NCBI GenBank assembly: GCA_021785035.1
Contig: JAJYGP010000066.1
Coordinates: 1 to 62,591, forward strand
Length of the DNA stretch: 62,591 bases
Origin: Pseudomonadota bacterium
GTDB lineage: Bacteria > Pseudomonadota > Gammaproteobacteria > Acidiferrobacterales > Acidiferrobacteraceae
Direction of reading: 5' to 3'
The notes below the pieces were generated by a model. The model did not search any database. It was not told the DNA's origin and saw only the letters and a list, made by a program, of their open reading frames with translations. Within the stretch, counting starts at the first letter, position 1; each line of letters begins with the position of its first letter. Made by a program: the position numbers and the translations under genes. Positions 46,311-55,249 of the stretch are shown here, one piece after another.

Positions 46311-46338
46311 AGGTGTCCATTAAAGTGTTGCAAGGTCA
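46311..46338 (-). repeat. Right inverted repeat of the IS3 element
   Basis: Reads AGGTGTCCATTAAAGTGTT and ends GCAAGGTCA. It mirrors the left repeat. The IS1380-type fragment starts immediately beyond it. Confidence 0.85.
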
Positions 46339-47075
46339 CTCTTACGGGCCGACAGTGGTTTCTGCGATCAGGCCTTTTGCAGGAATTGGAGCAGAAAGAG
46401 CTCCACCACATCATCGCCCTGCGCTTGAATCGACCCCTCCAGAGGGCCTTGGTCGAATCTTCCGGCTGGTGGATGTTTGATGACGGTATCGATCTCGTGA
46501 GTCTCGATTATCAGGCCCCGGGCTGGTCACAACCTCGCCGAGTGGTCGGTATCCGGCAACATAGCGAAAGACGGGCAACCGCCAAAGGCAAGACTCTCTC
46601 CTTATTCGCAGACGACCCCCAGTGGGGCCAGTATCGATTCGCCGCCCTGGTGACCGATTTGGATCTCCCATCCGTTGAGATTTGGCGCCTCTATCGCGGC
46701 CGTGCCGACTGTGAGAATCGCATCAAGGAATTACAGTACGACCTCGCTTTTGACAGCTTTTGTTTGGAGGATTTCTGGGCTACCGAGGGCGCTCTCAACA
46801 CCGCCCTTCTGGCCTACAACCTAATGAGTCTCTTCCGCCAGGCCGTGCTGCGGGCGAGCGTCCTAGAAAGTGGCGGCAAAGATGTCCAGCACACCTTGAA
46901 GACCCTTCGCTACAAACTCTTTGCCAAGGCCGGCTACACCACCACTGAAGGCCGTAAGGACATCTTGAAACTCGCGATCGCCATGCGCCAACGGCAATGG
47001 ACGGAGGGCCTTTGGGACCGGTCCAAGACCTTCTCTCTGCCCGTCCGTTTTACACCTACCTTTTCCTCGGCGTAG
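46339..47075 (+). pseudogene. IS1380-type transposase, N-terminal half lost
   Basis: About 240 codons are open up to TAG at 47073-47075, starting at the right edge of the IS3 element. The end of an IS1380-like transposase is recognisable: EIWRLYRGRADCENRIKEL (the catalytic Glu region), then FWATEGALNTALLAYNLMSLF. A TTG at 46377 could start translation but the first catalytic Asp domain is missing, so it is inactive. Loss of its 5' half matches the deletion suggested by the IS3 flanks. Confidence 0.8.
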
Positions 47076-47261
47076 AGGCCTAATGGAAAATCTGGGATAA
47101 AAATCGGTTAAGTCTGTTGAAAAGATGTGGGTTTTGTATATCATACGCGGGCGCCGGTAGACCACGGACATAAGAAAGTCGGTGGGGCTGGGGGACCGGG
47201 GTTCCGTTTGGTACGGATCAGGGCGCCGTTTCCTATCGGAATTTCTTTTTTTAGAGATGTC

Positions 47262-47289
47262 TTGCTGTCTGGCCAAAAGCTTTTATACT
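47262..47289 (+). promoter_or_regulatory. Promoter for tRNA-Lys
   Basis: TTGCTG at 47262-47267 and TATACT at 47284-47289 with 16 bases between them lie just before the tRNA, with a start expected around 47296. Confidence 0.6.
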
Positions 47290-47303
47290 TCCACCCGTTG
47301 TAC

Positions 47304-47379
47304 GGGCCGTTAGCTCAGTTGGTAGAGCAGCTGACTCTTAATCAGGTGGTCCCAGGTTCGAGCCCTGGACGGCCCACCA
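47304..47379 (+). tRNA. tRNA-Lys(CTT)
   Basis: A 76-base cloverleaf: acceptor GGGCCGT/ACGGCCC, D arm TAGCTCAGTTGGTAGAGC, anticodon loop CTCTTAA giving CTT, T arm GGTTCGAGCC, and encoded CCA. It reads AAG lysine codons. It marks the return to chromosomal backbone after the guaA island. Confidence 0.96.
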
Positions 47380-48057
47380 AAAACCTCAAAAAATCCGCAG
47401 AGTTACATCAATCGCCTTTTTTCTTCCCCACCCCTGTCACGTCTTTTGGGGGGATCAATGGTAAAACGGGCGCCATGGCGACGATTGTCTATCGTCTCGG
47501 CAGGTCTTGCCGGGGTTCTGGCGGGCAAAAACCAAGCGCGTCTGTTGGCGATGGCAGGCGGATGCCTTTCAATAGCAAGGCCCGTGCCGAGGCCTAGGCA
47601 CGGCACGCCGAAAAGACAGCGCCCCCGTGTCGCGACACCTCGATCCCGCATTCGTCGACGACGAGCAGGTCCGCCTTTTCGCCGCGCAGACCTGTGGCGG
47701 TGAATAGTCCCTCTTCATCACCTGGGCCATTGAGACCGCCATACCTTGTAGGGGGAGATCCGGGCCATGCAGGGAACGGCCGGCCCCAGCTGCCAGGATC
47801 GGAAGGCGCGGGGCCCCTGGTGCCGGATACGGAGAACGGGATTCCTAACGCGGCGCACGGCTTAAGCGCGATACGCCGCCATCTAGAGGGCTTTTGGGCG
47901 GTTCTGGGACTTTTTTTGAGTCCCATAAAACCCCGATCCGAGAATGGTCCTTAGTATCGGAGGTATCTGCGGAAGTGGGCAGAGTCATAAGGTGCTTAGA
48001 CAAGACAGCCGGTGTGCGGACTCCCGATTTGCTCGGGCTCGATTGGCGATGTGGGCT
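47380..48057. other. Gene-poor gap after tRNA-Lys
   Basis: No convincing gene. A minus-strand frame (47594-47926) ends with ADLLVVDECGIEV, which looks protein-like but has no recognisable domain and may be a remnant. GGGACT-N7-AGTCCC (47906-47924) forms a small hairpin without a T tail on either strand. Confidence 0.5.
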
Positions 48058-49932
48058 TTAGGCTGACCGAAGGGGTTTAGCGGGCGCCACCGGTCGCGCC
48101 TTTAGGCGGCGCATAATCTCCTGCTGTTTTGCGTAGGCATCCGGCAGGTTCCCAAAGCGTAGGGAGGCGGTGCAGTCCGCGAGTGCGCGGTGGAGTAGTC
48201 CTAAGTGCATCTCCGCGTAGCAGCGGTTGTTGTAGGCTATGGCGATATCCTCTTTGTGTTCGAGGACGGGTTTATAGAGGTAGCTATAGCGATTTAAGAC
48301 TCGCAGCATGCTGTGCAAGCGATTCTCGTTACCGTAAATCACGGAGATATTGAGCGCAGATGGCGCTCGGAAACGGCTTTGGGAATCCGCTACGCGGCGA
48401 AAATCATGCAGAGCCTTTCCGGTGCGGCCGGTCATCTGATAGGCCCGGGCGCGCCAATAGAGCGCCTGCCTATTACCGCCATTGTGGATCTGGCGCGTAC
48501 ACGCTTTTATGGTCGCTTCGTAATACCCGAGCTTAAAGAGGGTCGCACACTCGATATTGCTACTATCGGCACCCGTTAAGATATCGGCGGCGCGTTGGTA
48601 GATGAGAAGCTTTCGATAATGGTGCGTGTAGCTATAGACGGAGGCGAGATCATGGTAGAGACCGGCCCGGACGCGGTCTTTTTCGCCTCGAGTCGGAAAA
48701 CGGGTCCGGCCGAGATCAGCGAGGGCGCGTTGTAAAAGGCGTTTGGCGTTAGAAAATTGCCCCTGGTCATACCATACCATGGCGGCCAGCTTATCCACCA
48801 TGAAGTTGTGTTGGCGTTTAGGACCCGTAACGAGCGCATCATCGGCGCCAAGGGCGGTTGAAAAGGACTGGAGAAGTGGGCCTACGTAGGCACCGGTGCT
48901 GTCTTCGTAGACCATGTTATTGAGGATATCACCGGCCTTAAGGACGAAGGGAAGTGGAGCGGTCGGCCCATAGGTGGTGATAAGGGTGTGTACATGTCTT
49001 TGGAGGGCCGGGGTGATGAGGTGAGTCAGTACGTAGGTTGTGCAAAGCTTTTGGAGCTTGGGTGTTGTGGGGCACATGATCGCCGGTATGCCCAAGAATT
49101 CAGAGTAGAGTTTGAGATAGAGCATTTTGAGGGGTGAGGTGAAGGCGGCCGGTCCCGCATACCGAGAGACAAAGGCCTGCATGGCCGCGAGCGAACCGCC
49201 CCACTTGGGTTCCAGGGCCCCGAGCCGTACCGCGTATAATGGGTAATAGGTCGGAAAGCGCTGTATCGATTGTTGGAAAAAAGTGCGCATATCCTGGCCG
49301 TCCCCTTCGGTCTTTAGGATTTTGAGCGCGAGATAACGCGGGTATGGGTCTTGCGGGTCCCTGTCGATGGCCGTCACGCAGTCAGCTGCGGCGGCAGAGA
49401 TATCTTTTTCAAATCGGGCCGCATTTTGAGGCAGGATATGGTTGGCGGACCCATAACCACGAGCAATCCAGGCCGTGTCGAAGAAGTACAGGGAGCGTAA
49501 GAGGTAGGGAGTTGCGGCGTGCGGATCTTGGGCCACCCAGGTCGTCAGGCGCTGCTGGAAGTGAGTATTGCTCGGTTCCGGGACATTCACTATGAATCGG
49601 GCAAACGGGGTAAAATGCCAGCCTTCGATGCGACTACGCTGCAGGACGCCTCCTATAATGCGCCCGGCCTGGTTGAAATGGCCCCGATTGATGAGGGCTC
49701 GCACTTTAAGGGCTTTACGCGCTAGGGGAACAAAGTGGTGTTGGGGTCCTACCAGTGTCCTGGCGGCGCGATCGATGGTCTTCATTGTGGCGCTGGCGGC
49801 TGGCTCAGCGGATGGTGCAGCCGAACGATGGGTCCCGTAGTATGCGGCGATTACCAAAAGACCGACGCCGGCCACCATGATGGCGGTTCGCCCCTTACGC
49901 CATCCCTTCTCTTTATTATTGTGGTATCCCAT
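48058..49932 (-). CDS. Membrane-anchored DUF4034/TPR-like protein
   Basis: A 624-aa protein with one N-terminal membrane helix (TAIMVAGVGLLVIAAYYG, about 17-34) and a large, probably periplasmic part. Residues about 60-260 show DUF4034-like features (WVAQDPHAATPYLLRSLYFFDTAWIARGYG, LEPKWGGSLAAM). Residues about 400-600 contain tetratricopeptide-like helix pairs (KLGYYEATIKACTRQI, YWRARAYQMTGRTGKALHDF, RCYAEMHLGLLHRALADC). Function unknown; a scaffold role is a guess. No operon partner is apparent on the minus strand. Confidence 0.65.
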   Translation of the reverse strand: MGYHNNKEKGWRKGRTAIMVAGVGLLVIAAYYGTHRSAAPSAEPAASATMKTIDRAARTLVGPQHHFVPLARKALKVRALINRGHFNQAGRIIGGVLQRSRIEGWHFTPFARFIVNVPEPSNTHFQQRLTTWVAQDPHAATPYLLRSLYFFDTAWIARGYGSANHILPQNAARFEKDISAAAADCVTAIDRDPQDPYPRYLALKILKTEGDGQDMRTFFQQSIQRFPTYYPLYAVRLGALEPKWGGSLAAMQAFVSRYAGPAAFTSPLKMLYLKLYSEFLGIPAIMCPTTPKLQKLCTTYVLTHLITPALQRHVHTLITTYGPTAPLPFVLKAGDILNNMVYEDSTGAYVGPLLQSFSTALGADDALVTGPKRQHNFMVDKLAAMVWYDQGQFSNAKRLLQRALADLGRTRFPTRGEKDRVRAGLYHDLASVYSYTHHYRKLLIYQRAADILTGADSSNIECATLFKLGYYEATIKACTRQIHNGGNRQALYWRARAYQMTGRTGKALHDFRRVADSQSRFRAPSALNISVIYGNENRLHSMLRVLNRYSYLYKPVLEHKEDIAIAYNNRCYAEMHLGLLHRALADCTASLRFGNLPDAYAKQQEIMRRLKARPVAPAKPLRSA

Positions 49933-50396
49933 GCTCTTTTGGCGCGGTGACGTTATCAGATGTTATAGGATATCGAGAGGGTTTCGTCTAGTTTTGAGGG
50001 TCGTGAGGCCCCCTGTGTGGCGGCGTCCGACTGGCGCAGGGCCGCGGTATCGAGGCGTAGACCGCAGTCGTTCCAGGGGTCGGATCTTGGGGCCTTCCGA
50101 ATCCTGACTTTGGCCGGCCCGCTCGTGTCGTGATGGGAAGCTTGATCCTCGCCGCTTTTCTTGGCAGCCTGTATTCGCTGGAAGGGCTGCGCTTTCCCAA
50201 GAGTCGCCATCGTCTGTGGCGAGGGAGAAGGGTCCGCGGAAAGCGGAGTGTTTTCGATGAAATCGCAGGCAGCCTGACTGATAGCGGCTTTCGAAAGACC
50301 GCGTGGATCGATGTATGTGTTAGGGAATCATGGTGTCGCGGACTTTGGGGCGGCGCGTTTTTGGACGATGGCGTCCTTCAGTCATGAGGTAGTGCT
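49933..50396. other. Gene-poor region between divergent genes
   Basis: Only short frames occur, such as 50130-50387 (+), with a hydrophobic start but no family resemblance and an Arg-rich middle typical of chance frames. Promoters for the two divergent flanking genes should be here but no clear -35/-10 pair was picked out. Confidence 0.45.
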
Positions 50397-51212
50397 GTGA
50401 AGTTCATGAATAGGCTCGAAAGGCGGTTTGGGCGCTACGCGATTCCCAATCTCATGGGTTATATCGTAGGCCTTGAAGGTCTCGTCTTTCTTCTGTCGCA
50501 CGCGCCAGAGGGAAGTCGCCTCATAGAACAATTTCGGTTCGTTCCCGCTTTAATCCTGCAGGGCCAGCTCTGGCGGCTTGTGACGTTCGTCTTTATTCCA
50601 CCCGGGACATCTATCTGGGTGGTCTTCATCCTGTACTTTTATTATGTGTTGGGAACGCGACTCGAACACGAGTGGGGCAGTTTCCGATTCAACATTTATT
50701 ACCTCGTCGGGATGATGGCGACAGCACTGGCCGCCTTCCTCGCAGGCGAGAGTGCGAACGCCTTTTTCTTGAATCTGTCGCTGTTTTTGGCCTTTGCCAC
50801 CATTGAGCCCGATTTCACCATACTGCTGTTCTTTATTCTCCCTGTAAAGATCAAGTATCTTGCCTGGCTGACCTGGGGCGCGATTGCTTTTGCCGTGCTC
50901 GTCGAGCCTTTGCCGAGTAAGGTGATGGCGGGGGTTTCGACACTGAACTATTTCCTGTTTTTTGGTCGAGACGTCAGGATTCGGTGGAAAAGCCGGGCGC
51001 TTTCTTATCCCCGCAGGCGCGCCTTTAAAGCGCAAAGCCTAGGGCAAAAGGGAGTCTCGCTTCATAAATGCACAGTGTGCGGGATGACGGAAAAGGACGA
51101 TGCGCAGATGGACTTTCGTTATTGTTCGCAGTGCGCCGGATACTACGAATACTGCATGCCTCATCTGACGATGCATGAGCATGTGCGCAGCGAGGACGGG
51201 CCCAAGGCCTAG
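50397..51212 (+). CDS. Rhomboid-fold membrane protein with C-terminal zinc ribbon, catalytically dead
   Basis: A 271-aa protein with about six membrane segments in a rhomboid-like pattern (ALILQGQLWRLVTFVFIPPG, VFILYFYYVLGTRLEHEWG, YYLVGMMATALAAFLAG). The GxSG serine is replaced (GESANAFF) and no second catalytic His is seen, so proteolysis is unlikely. The C-terminal 60 residues form a zinc ribbon: C-x-x-C in HKCTVCG and C-x-x-C in YCSQCAGYYEYC, followed by HLTMHEH. GTG start with GAGGT seven bases upstream. It ends before a strong terminator at 51353. Confidence 0.75.
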   Translation: MKFMNRLERRFGRYAIPNLMGYIVGLEGLVFLLSHAPEGSRLIEQFRFVPALILQGQLWRLVTFVFIPPGTSIWVVFILYFYYVLGTRLEHEWGSFRFNIYYLVGMMATALAAFLAGESANAFFLNLSLFLAFATIEPDFTILLFFILPVKIKYLAWLTWGAIAFAVLVEPLPSKVMAGVSTLNYFLFFGRDVRIRWKSRALSYPRRRAFKAQSLGQKGVSLHKCTVCGMTEKDDAQMDFRYCSQCAGYYEYCMPHLTMHEHVRSEDGPKA

Positions 51213-51913
51213 GCAATCCCTAGGGACCGCGGGGCATAAGAGCGTTTCTGGCGATCATCGGTTCGCTTGTTATCGTGCCGTGGTGGGTGCAATCCTCGTA
51301 GGCCCTCGGCCGGTCGACGAATGGCTTCAAGAGAGGCAAAGGGATACGCACGCGGGCACGCAAGGGCCACTGTGCCCGTTTTTTGGTAGGAGGCCGGCCT
51401 TTTTCCTTGGGGTAAGCGGGCACCGCAAGGTGGGCTTCATGAGCGCTCATCCCGGCTGCCTTGCGTGCATGCCTTTGCAGAGGGCGGGGTACAAGACCTA
51501 CTTCGGTTGCGAGATTTCGTGCCCCCGATCGGGTGTTGTTGCGCAGCCATCCTTTCTGCCACCTGATCTGCTTAAGCGTGCTCACCGTCGGATTCACAAC
51601 GCTTCCCAAGGGACTATGCTCTAGGTAGAGACCGCACGGCAAGAGGTCGGACCCTTTGGACCAAAAGCCTGAACATTTCAGTCACGGCGCTAGACCCACG
51701 CGGCGGCCCCGCCGTCTCTGGGTGGATAAGGATTGGAACGATTTGCAAAGGATTGCATCAAAGAGGGCGAGGGCCCGTAGGAGTTGTGGGGTCTCGTTTG
51801 TAGCTCATCTTCACAGCACCAAGGCGAACCAAGAGGACGGGGAGGGGTTTTTGGGTGATGCTTGGAAAGCCGGTATGGGGTAGAGGCAGTGACAATACGG
51901 CAAGGGGTGGATC
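51213..51913. other. Long gene-free leader region before prkA
   Basis: About 700 bases with no convincing gene; a short frame at 51656-51883 is Arg-rich and unlike known proteins. It contains the terminator at 51353-51384. No sigma-54 (TGGCAC-N5-TTGC) or other clear promoter was found, although prkA operons are normally stress-regulated. Confidence 0.5.
51353..51384 (+). terminator. Rho-independent terminator
   Basis: CGGGCAC (51353-51359) and GTGCCCG (51372-51378) form a perfect 7-bp GC-rich stem with a 12-base loop followed by six T. It ends the rhomboid-like transcript and insulates prkA. A second palindrome, AGGCCGGCCT followed by TTTT, lies just beyond (51391-51404). Confidence 0.8.
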
Positions 51914-53848
51914 ATGGCATTATTTGATCGGTATCAAGAACGTTTCTTGCAGCAAAGAGAGGCAACCCTCAGTCTCGACGAGTATCTAGAACTCTGCGCG
52001 AAGAACCCCTTGGCATACGCTTCGGCGGCTGAGCGCATGTTAGCTGCGATCGGCGAGCCGCAGGTTGTCGATACCCAGGCCGACCCGCGTTTGGCGCGGA
52101 TCTTCATGAATCGCAAGCTGCTCACGTTCCCGGCGTTCGCCGATTTTTATGGCATAGAAGATGTGGTTGAAAACCTTGTTGCCTATTTTCGCCACGCCGC
52201 GCAAGGACTCGAGGAGCGTAAGCAGATACTGTACCTTCTGGGTCCGGTCGGGGCCGCCAAGTCGTCTTTGGCCGAGCGTCTCAAAAGTCTTATGGAGCGC
52301 CACCCTATCTATTGCTTGGCAGCCCACGGCAAGGTCTCACCTTTGTATGAGTCGCCCTTGGGTCTCTTTGATCCGAAAGAGGACGGACCGGTCTTGGAGG
52401 ACCGTTACGGAATTCCTCACCGAGTTTTGCAAAACGTCATGTCGCCTTGGGCCGCTAAACGACTGCGCGAGTTTGGTGGTGATATCCGCAGGTTTAGCGT
52501 GGTACGACTCAACCCCTCGCAACTCCATCAAATCGGAATCACCAAGGTCGAACCGGGAGACGAGAATAACCAGGACATTGCAAGCCTTGTGGGTAAGGTC
52601 GATATCCGCAAACTCGAGGATTTTTCCCAGGATGATCCCGATGCCTATTCCTATGCGGGCGGCTTGAACGTCACGACTCAGGGTGTGCTCGAGTTCGTCG
52701 AGATGTTCAAGGCCCCAATCAAGATGCTGCACCCGTTGCTTACCGCGACCCAGGAAGGGACCTACAACGGAACCGAAGGGTTCGGGGCCATGCCTTATCA
52801 GGGCATCATTTTAGCGCACAGCAACGAGTCTGAATGGGCGGCTTTTCGGAACAACAAGCGCAACGAGGCCTTTCTCGACCGAGTCTACATTGTGAAGGTG
52901 CCCTATTGCCTGCGGGTGACGGAAGAGACCCAGATTTACCGTAAACTCCTGGAAAACAGCACCCTGAGCGACGCCCCCTGCGCGACCGATACGCTCGAGA
53001 TGCTGGCGCGGTTTTCGGTTTTAAGCCGTCTGAAAGACCCTGGCAACAGCAGTCTTTGGTCGAAGATGGAGATCTATGACGGGAAAACCCTTAAAGATCG
53101 AGATCAACAGGCCAAGAGCCTCCAGGAATATCGGGATATGGCCGGGGTAGACGAGGGTATGGACGGCATTTCCACGCGCTTTGCCTACAAGATCTTGTCG
53201 CGCACGTTTAATTTCGACAACGAGGAAGTGGCAGCGAATCCGGTCCACTTACTCCTTGTGCTCGAAAATCAGATTCGCGCCGAACAGTTCCCAGCCGAGC
53301 TCGAGGCGCGTTATCTTGGTTTTCTGAAGGATGAATTGGCGGCGCGCTATGCAGAATTCCTTGGGATGGAGATCCAAAAGGCCTATCTCGAAAGCTACGG
53401 GGATTATGGCCAAAATCTTTTTGACCAATATATTCAGTACGCCGATTTCTGGCTCCAGGACACCGAATTTCGGGATCCCGACACCGGGCAAGTCATGAAT
53501 CGGACCTTGCTTAACGAAGACTTGGAGAAGATCGAAAAGCCGGCCGGGATCGCGAACCCCAAGGACTTTCGCAATGAGGTCGTCAATTTTGTCCTGCGCG
53601 CCAAGGCCAGCAACGGTGGCAAAAGTCCGGCATGGACAAGCTATGAGAAGCTCCGGGTGGTGATCGAACGAAAAATGTTTGCCAATACTGAAGATCTGCT
53701 TCCCGTCATCTCGTTTGGGAAGAAGCGCACCTCAAACGATGAACGCAAACACCATGATTTTGTGGTACGCATGCAACAGAAGGGCTACACAGAAAAGCAG
53801 GTGCGGTTATTGGTCGACTGGTACATGCGCTACCGAAAGCACCACTAA
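51914..53848 (+). CDS. prkA: PrkA (YeaG) AAA+ serine protein kinase
   Basis: A 644-aa PrkA family protein (AAA+ core, then kinase-like C-terminal domain) used in nutrient and stress adaptation. The P-loop reads GPVGAAKSSLAERLK (about residues 111-125): Ala replaces the usual Gly before the Lys. LLTATQEGTYNGTEGFGAMPY and LAHSNESEWAAFRNNKRNEAFLDRVY are typical. C-terminal PVISFGKKRTSNDERKHHDFVVRM is conserved. First gene of prkA-yeaH-spoVR. Confidence 0.95.
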   Translation: MALFDRYQERFLQQREATLSLDEYLELCAKNPLAYASAAERMLAAIGEPQVVDTQADPRLARIFMNRKLLTFPAFADFYGIEDVVENLVAYFRHAAQGLEERKQILYLLGPVGAAKSSLAERLKSLMERHPIYCLAAHGKVSPLYESPLGLFDPKEDGPVLEDRYGIPHRVLQNVMSPWAAKRLREFGGDIRRFSVVRLNPSQLHQIGITKVEPGDENNQDIASLVGKVDIRKLEDFSQDDPDAYSYAGGLNVTTQGVLEFVEMFKAPIKMLHPLLTATQEGTYNGTEGFGAMPYQGIILAHSNESEWAAFRNNKRNEAFLDRVYIVKVPYCLRVTEETQIYRKLLENSTLSDAPCATDTLEMLARFSVLSRLKDPGNSSLWSKMEIYDGKTLKDRDQQAKSLQEYRDMAGVDEGMDGISTRFAYKILSRTFNFDNEEVAANPVHLLLVLENQIRAEQFPAELEARYLGFLKDELAARYAEFLGMEIQKAYLESYGDYGQNLFDQYIQYADFWLQDTEFRDPDTGQVMNRTLLNEDLEKIEKPAGIANPKDFRNEVVNFVLRAKASNGGKSPAWTSYEKLRVVIERKMFANTEDLLPVISFGKKRTSNDERKHHDFVVRMQQKGYTEKQVRLLVDWYMRYRKHH

Positions 53849-53932
53849 AGCAAGGGGGAGCTAGACGAACCGGGAGGGGCTAACGAAAGGACGGAGTGCG
53901 GCGGCGCCTTGCCGCCCGGGAGGAGGGCGACT

Positions 53933-55249
53933 ATGAGCATTATTATCGACAGACGCAATTCCGGGACCCGCTCGACGGCCAATCAGGATCGCCTTCAGCG
54001 ACGTGTACGCGGACGGATCAAGGCCGCGGTAGAGAAGCTGGCGCGTTCACGTTCCATGAACGATATCCTCGATGTTCAGCAGCCCATATCGATTCCCACC
54101 AAGGATCTGCATGAACCCAGTTTTCGGCGCGATCTACGCGACGCGCCTAAGGAGCAGGTTTTACCAGGGAATAAGCAGTACCGACGGGGGGACCTCATCC
54201 CAAAACCTGACGATGGGGGCGGAAGCGGGAAACAAGGTGATGCGGGTGGTGGCATAGACGGCCTCGGCGACGACGAGATCGCCATTGTGCTGACGGCCGA
54301 CGAGTTTCTGGCGCTTCTATTTGACGGCCTGGCACTCCCCAATCTCCGCCAAACGCACCGTGAGGACGTGGAGGTCGAGAAATGGCGACGGGCCGGATTC
54401 ATAAAGGATGGGAGTCCCTCGCGCATGCACATCGGACGCACTATGCGCACGGCACGCGCGCGACGCATAGGGCTTAGGGCGCGCAAAAAGCGCGAGTTGG
54501 AGGATCTTTTAGAACAGAGTCTTGTTCTCGAAGAGGAGATTCGCACGCGAGGTCTGCAAGGCCAAGATACCAGTATCGAGCGCTTTCGTCTGAGTGAGAT
54601 TCAGGCCGATGTCAAGGTTTTGGAGAGAAAGATTCGAGCGATTCCATTTATAGACGAGTCAGATTTGCGTTTCGCCCACATAGACCAGAAGCCTTTTCCG
54701 ATCACAAGTGCTGTGATTTTTTGTGTTATGGACGTCTCCGGGAGCATGGGGGATATCGAAAAAGATCTCGCGAAGAGGTTCTTTCTGCTGCTCTATCTCT
54801 TTATCCACCGCCAATATCGAGCGGTGGAGCTCGTGTTTATTAAGCACCATACCGAGGCCTCCGAATGCACTGAACAGCAATTCTTTGGTTCCCGGGAGGG
54901 TGGCGGTACGCTTGTTTCGCCGGCTCTGGCTTTGGTCGGGGAGATTATAGCGAAGCGCTTCGTGCCCGATAACTGGAATATCTATGTCGCGCAAGCCTCG
55001 GATGGCGACAACGCCAACGAAGATCTGCCCGCGGTACAGGAGCGTCTACAGAGCCTTTTGCCGCAGTTGCGCAATATGTTTTATCTGGAGGTCAATCAGG
55101 AGCAGAAAAGTGATCTGATGCGGATCTATCTCGATACCGCTCAGGAATATCCCGGGCTTCTTACAGCCAGGGCGTCACAAGTGGCAGATATCTATCCGCT
55201 TTTTCGGAAGCTTTTTGCCGAACGTGAGGAGGCTCGCCATGATGGATAA
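53933..55249 (+). CDS. yeaH: YeaH/YhbH-family protein (DUF444, VWA-like)
   Basis: A 438-aa DUF444 protein co-occurring with PrkA. It begins MSIIIDRRNSGTRSTANQDR, has an acidic glycine-rich segment, and contains a von Willebrand-like MIDAS in VIFCVMDVSGSMGDIEKDLA. The ATG at 53933 follows AGGAGG. It probably works with PrkA and SpoVR; E. coli yeaG-yeaH are induced by stationary phase and nitrogen stress. Overlaps the spoVR start by 11 bases. Confidence 0.93.
   Translation: MSIIIDRRNSGTRSTANQDRLQRRVRGRIKAAVEKLARSRSMNDILDVQQPISIPTKDLHEPSFRRDLRDAPKEQVLPGNKQYRRGDLIPKPDDGGGSGKQGDAGGGIDGLGDDEIAIVLTADEFLALLFDGLALPNLRQTHREDVEVEKWRRAGFIKDGSPSRMHIGRTMRTARARRIGLRARKKRELEDLLEQSLVLEEEIRTRGLQGQDTSIERFRLSEIQADVKVLERKIRAIPFIDESDLRFAHIDQKPFPITSAVIFCVMDVSGSMGDIEKDLAKRFFLLLYLFIHRQYRAVELVFIKHHTEASECTEQQFFGSREGGGTLVSPALALVGEIIAKRFVPDNWNIYVAQASDGDNANEDLPAVQERLQSLLPQLRNMFYLEVNQEQKSDLMRIYLDTAQEYPGLLTARASQVADIYPLFRKLFAEREEARHDG

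Larger units (their letters stand above)
45151..46338 (+). mobile_element. Complete IS3-family insertion sequence (1188 bp)
   Basis: Terminal inverted repeats at 45151-45178 and 46311-46338 match at most positions (TGACC-TGC-ACACTTT and GACACCT shared) and have the TG...CA tips usual for IS3. The element carries intact orfA and orfB. No target duplication is seen: GAAG on the left, CTCT on the right. The flanks are pieces of two different broken genes, which points to a deletion next to the element or recombination between two copies. Confidence 0.9.
42858..47080. mobile_element. Decayed genomic island at the 3' end of guaA
   Basis: Between guaA and tRNA-Lys lie only mobile or broken genes: a frameshifted integrase, an AbiEi-type antitoxin fragment, an intact IS3-family element and the 3' part of an IS1380-type transposase. 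The integrase family and its place after guaA fit the guaA-associated islands known from proteobacteria. The right boundary is approximate, since the far attachment site seems lost. Confidence 0.7.

Noticed and set aside
47906-47924. GGGACT/AGTCCC hairpin as a terminator
   Set aside because: The T run is in the loop and neither strand has a T tail after the stem.
47594-47926. A 110-aa minus-strand frame after tRNA-Lys
   Set aside because: Pro/Arg-rich start and no recognisable domain; the C-terminal ADLLVVDECGIEV alone is not enough to call a gene.
50130-50387. An 85-aa frame before the rhomboid-like gene
   Set aside because: Hydrophobic first 15 residues but an Arg-rich, family-less remainder; no clear ribosome site.
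51656-51883. A 75-aa frame upstream of prkA
   Set aside because: Composition typical of a chance frame in GC-rich DNA; no family resemblance.
51213-51913. Sigma-54 promoter for the prkA operon
   Set aside because: No TGGCAC-N5-TTGC pattern was found in the leader region.
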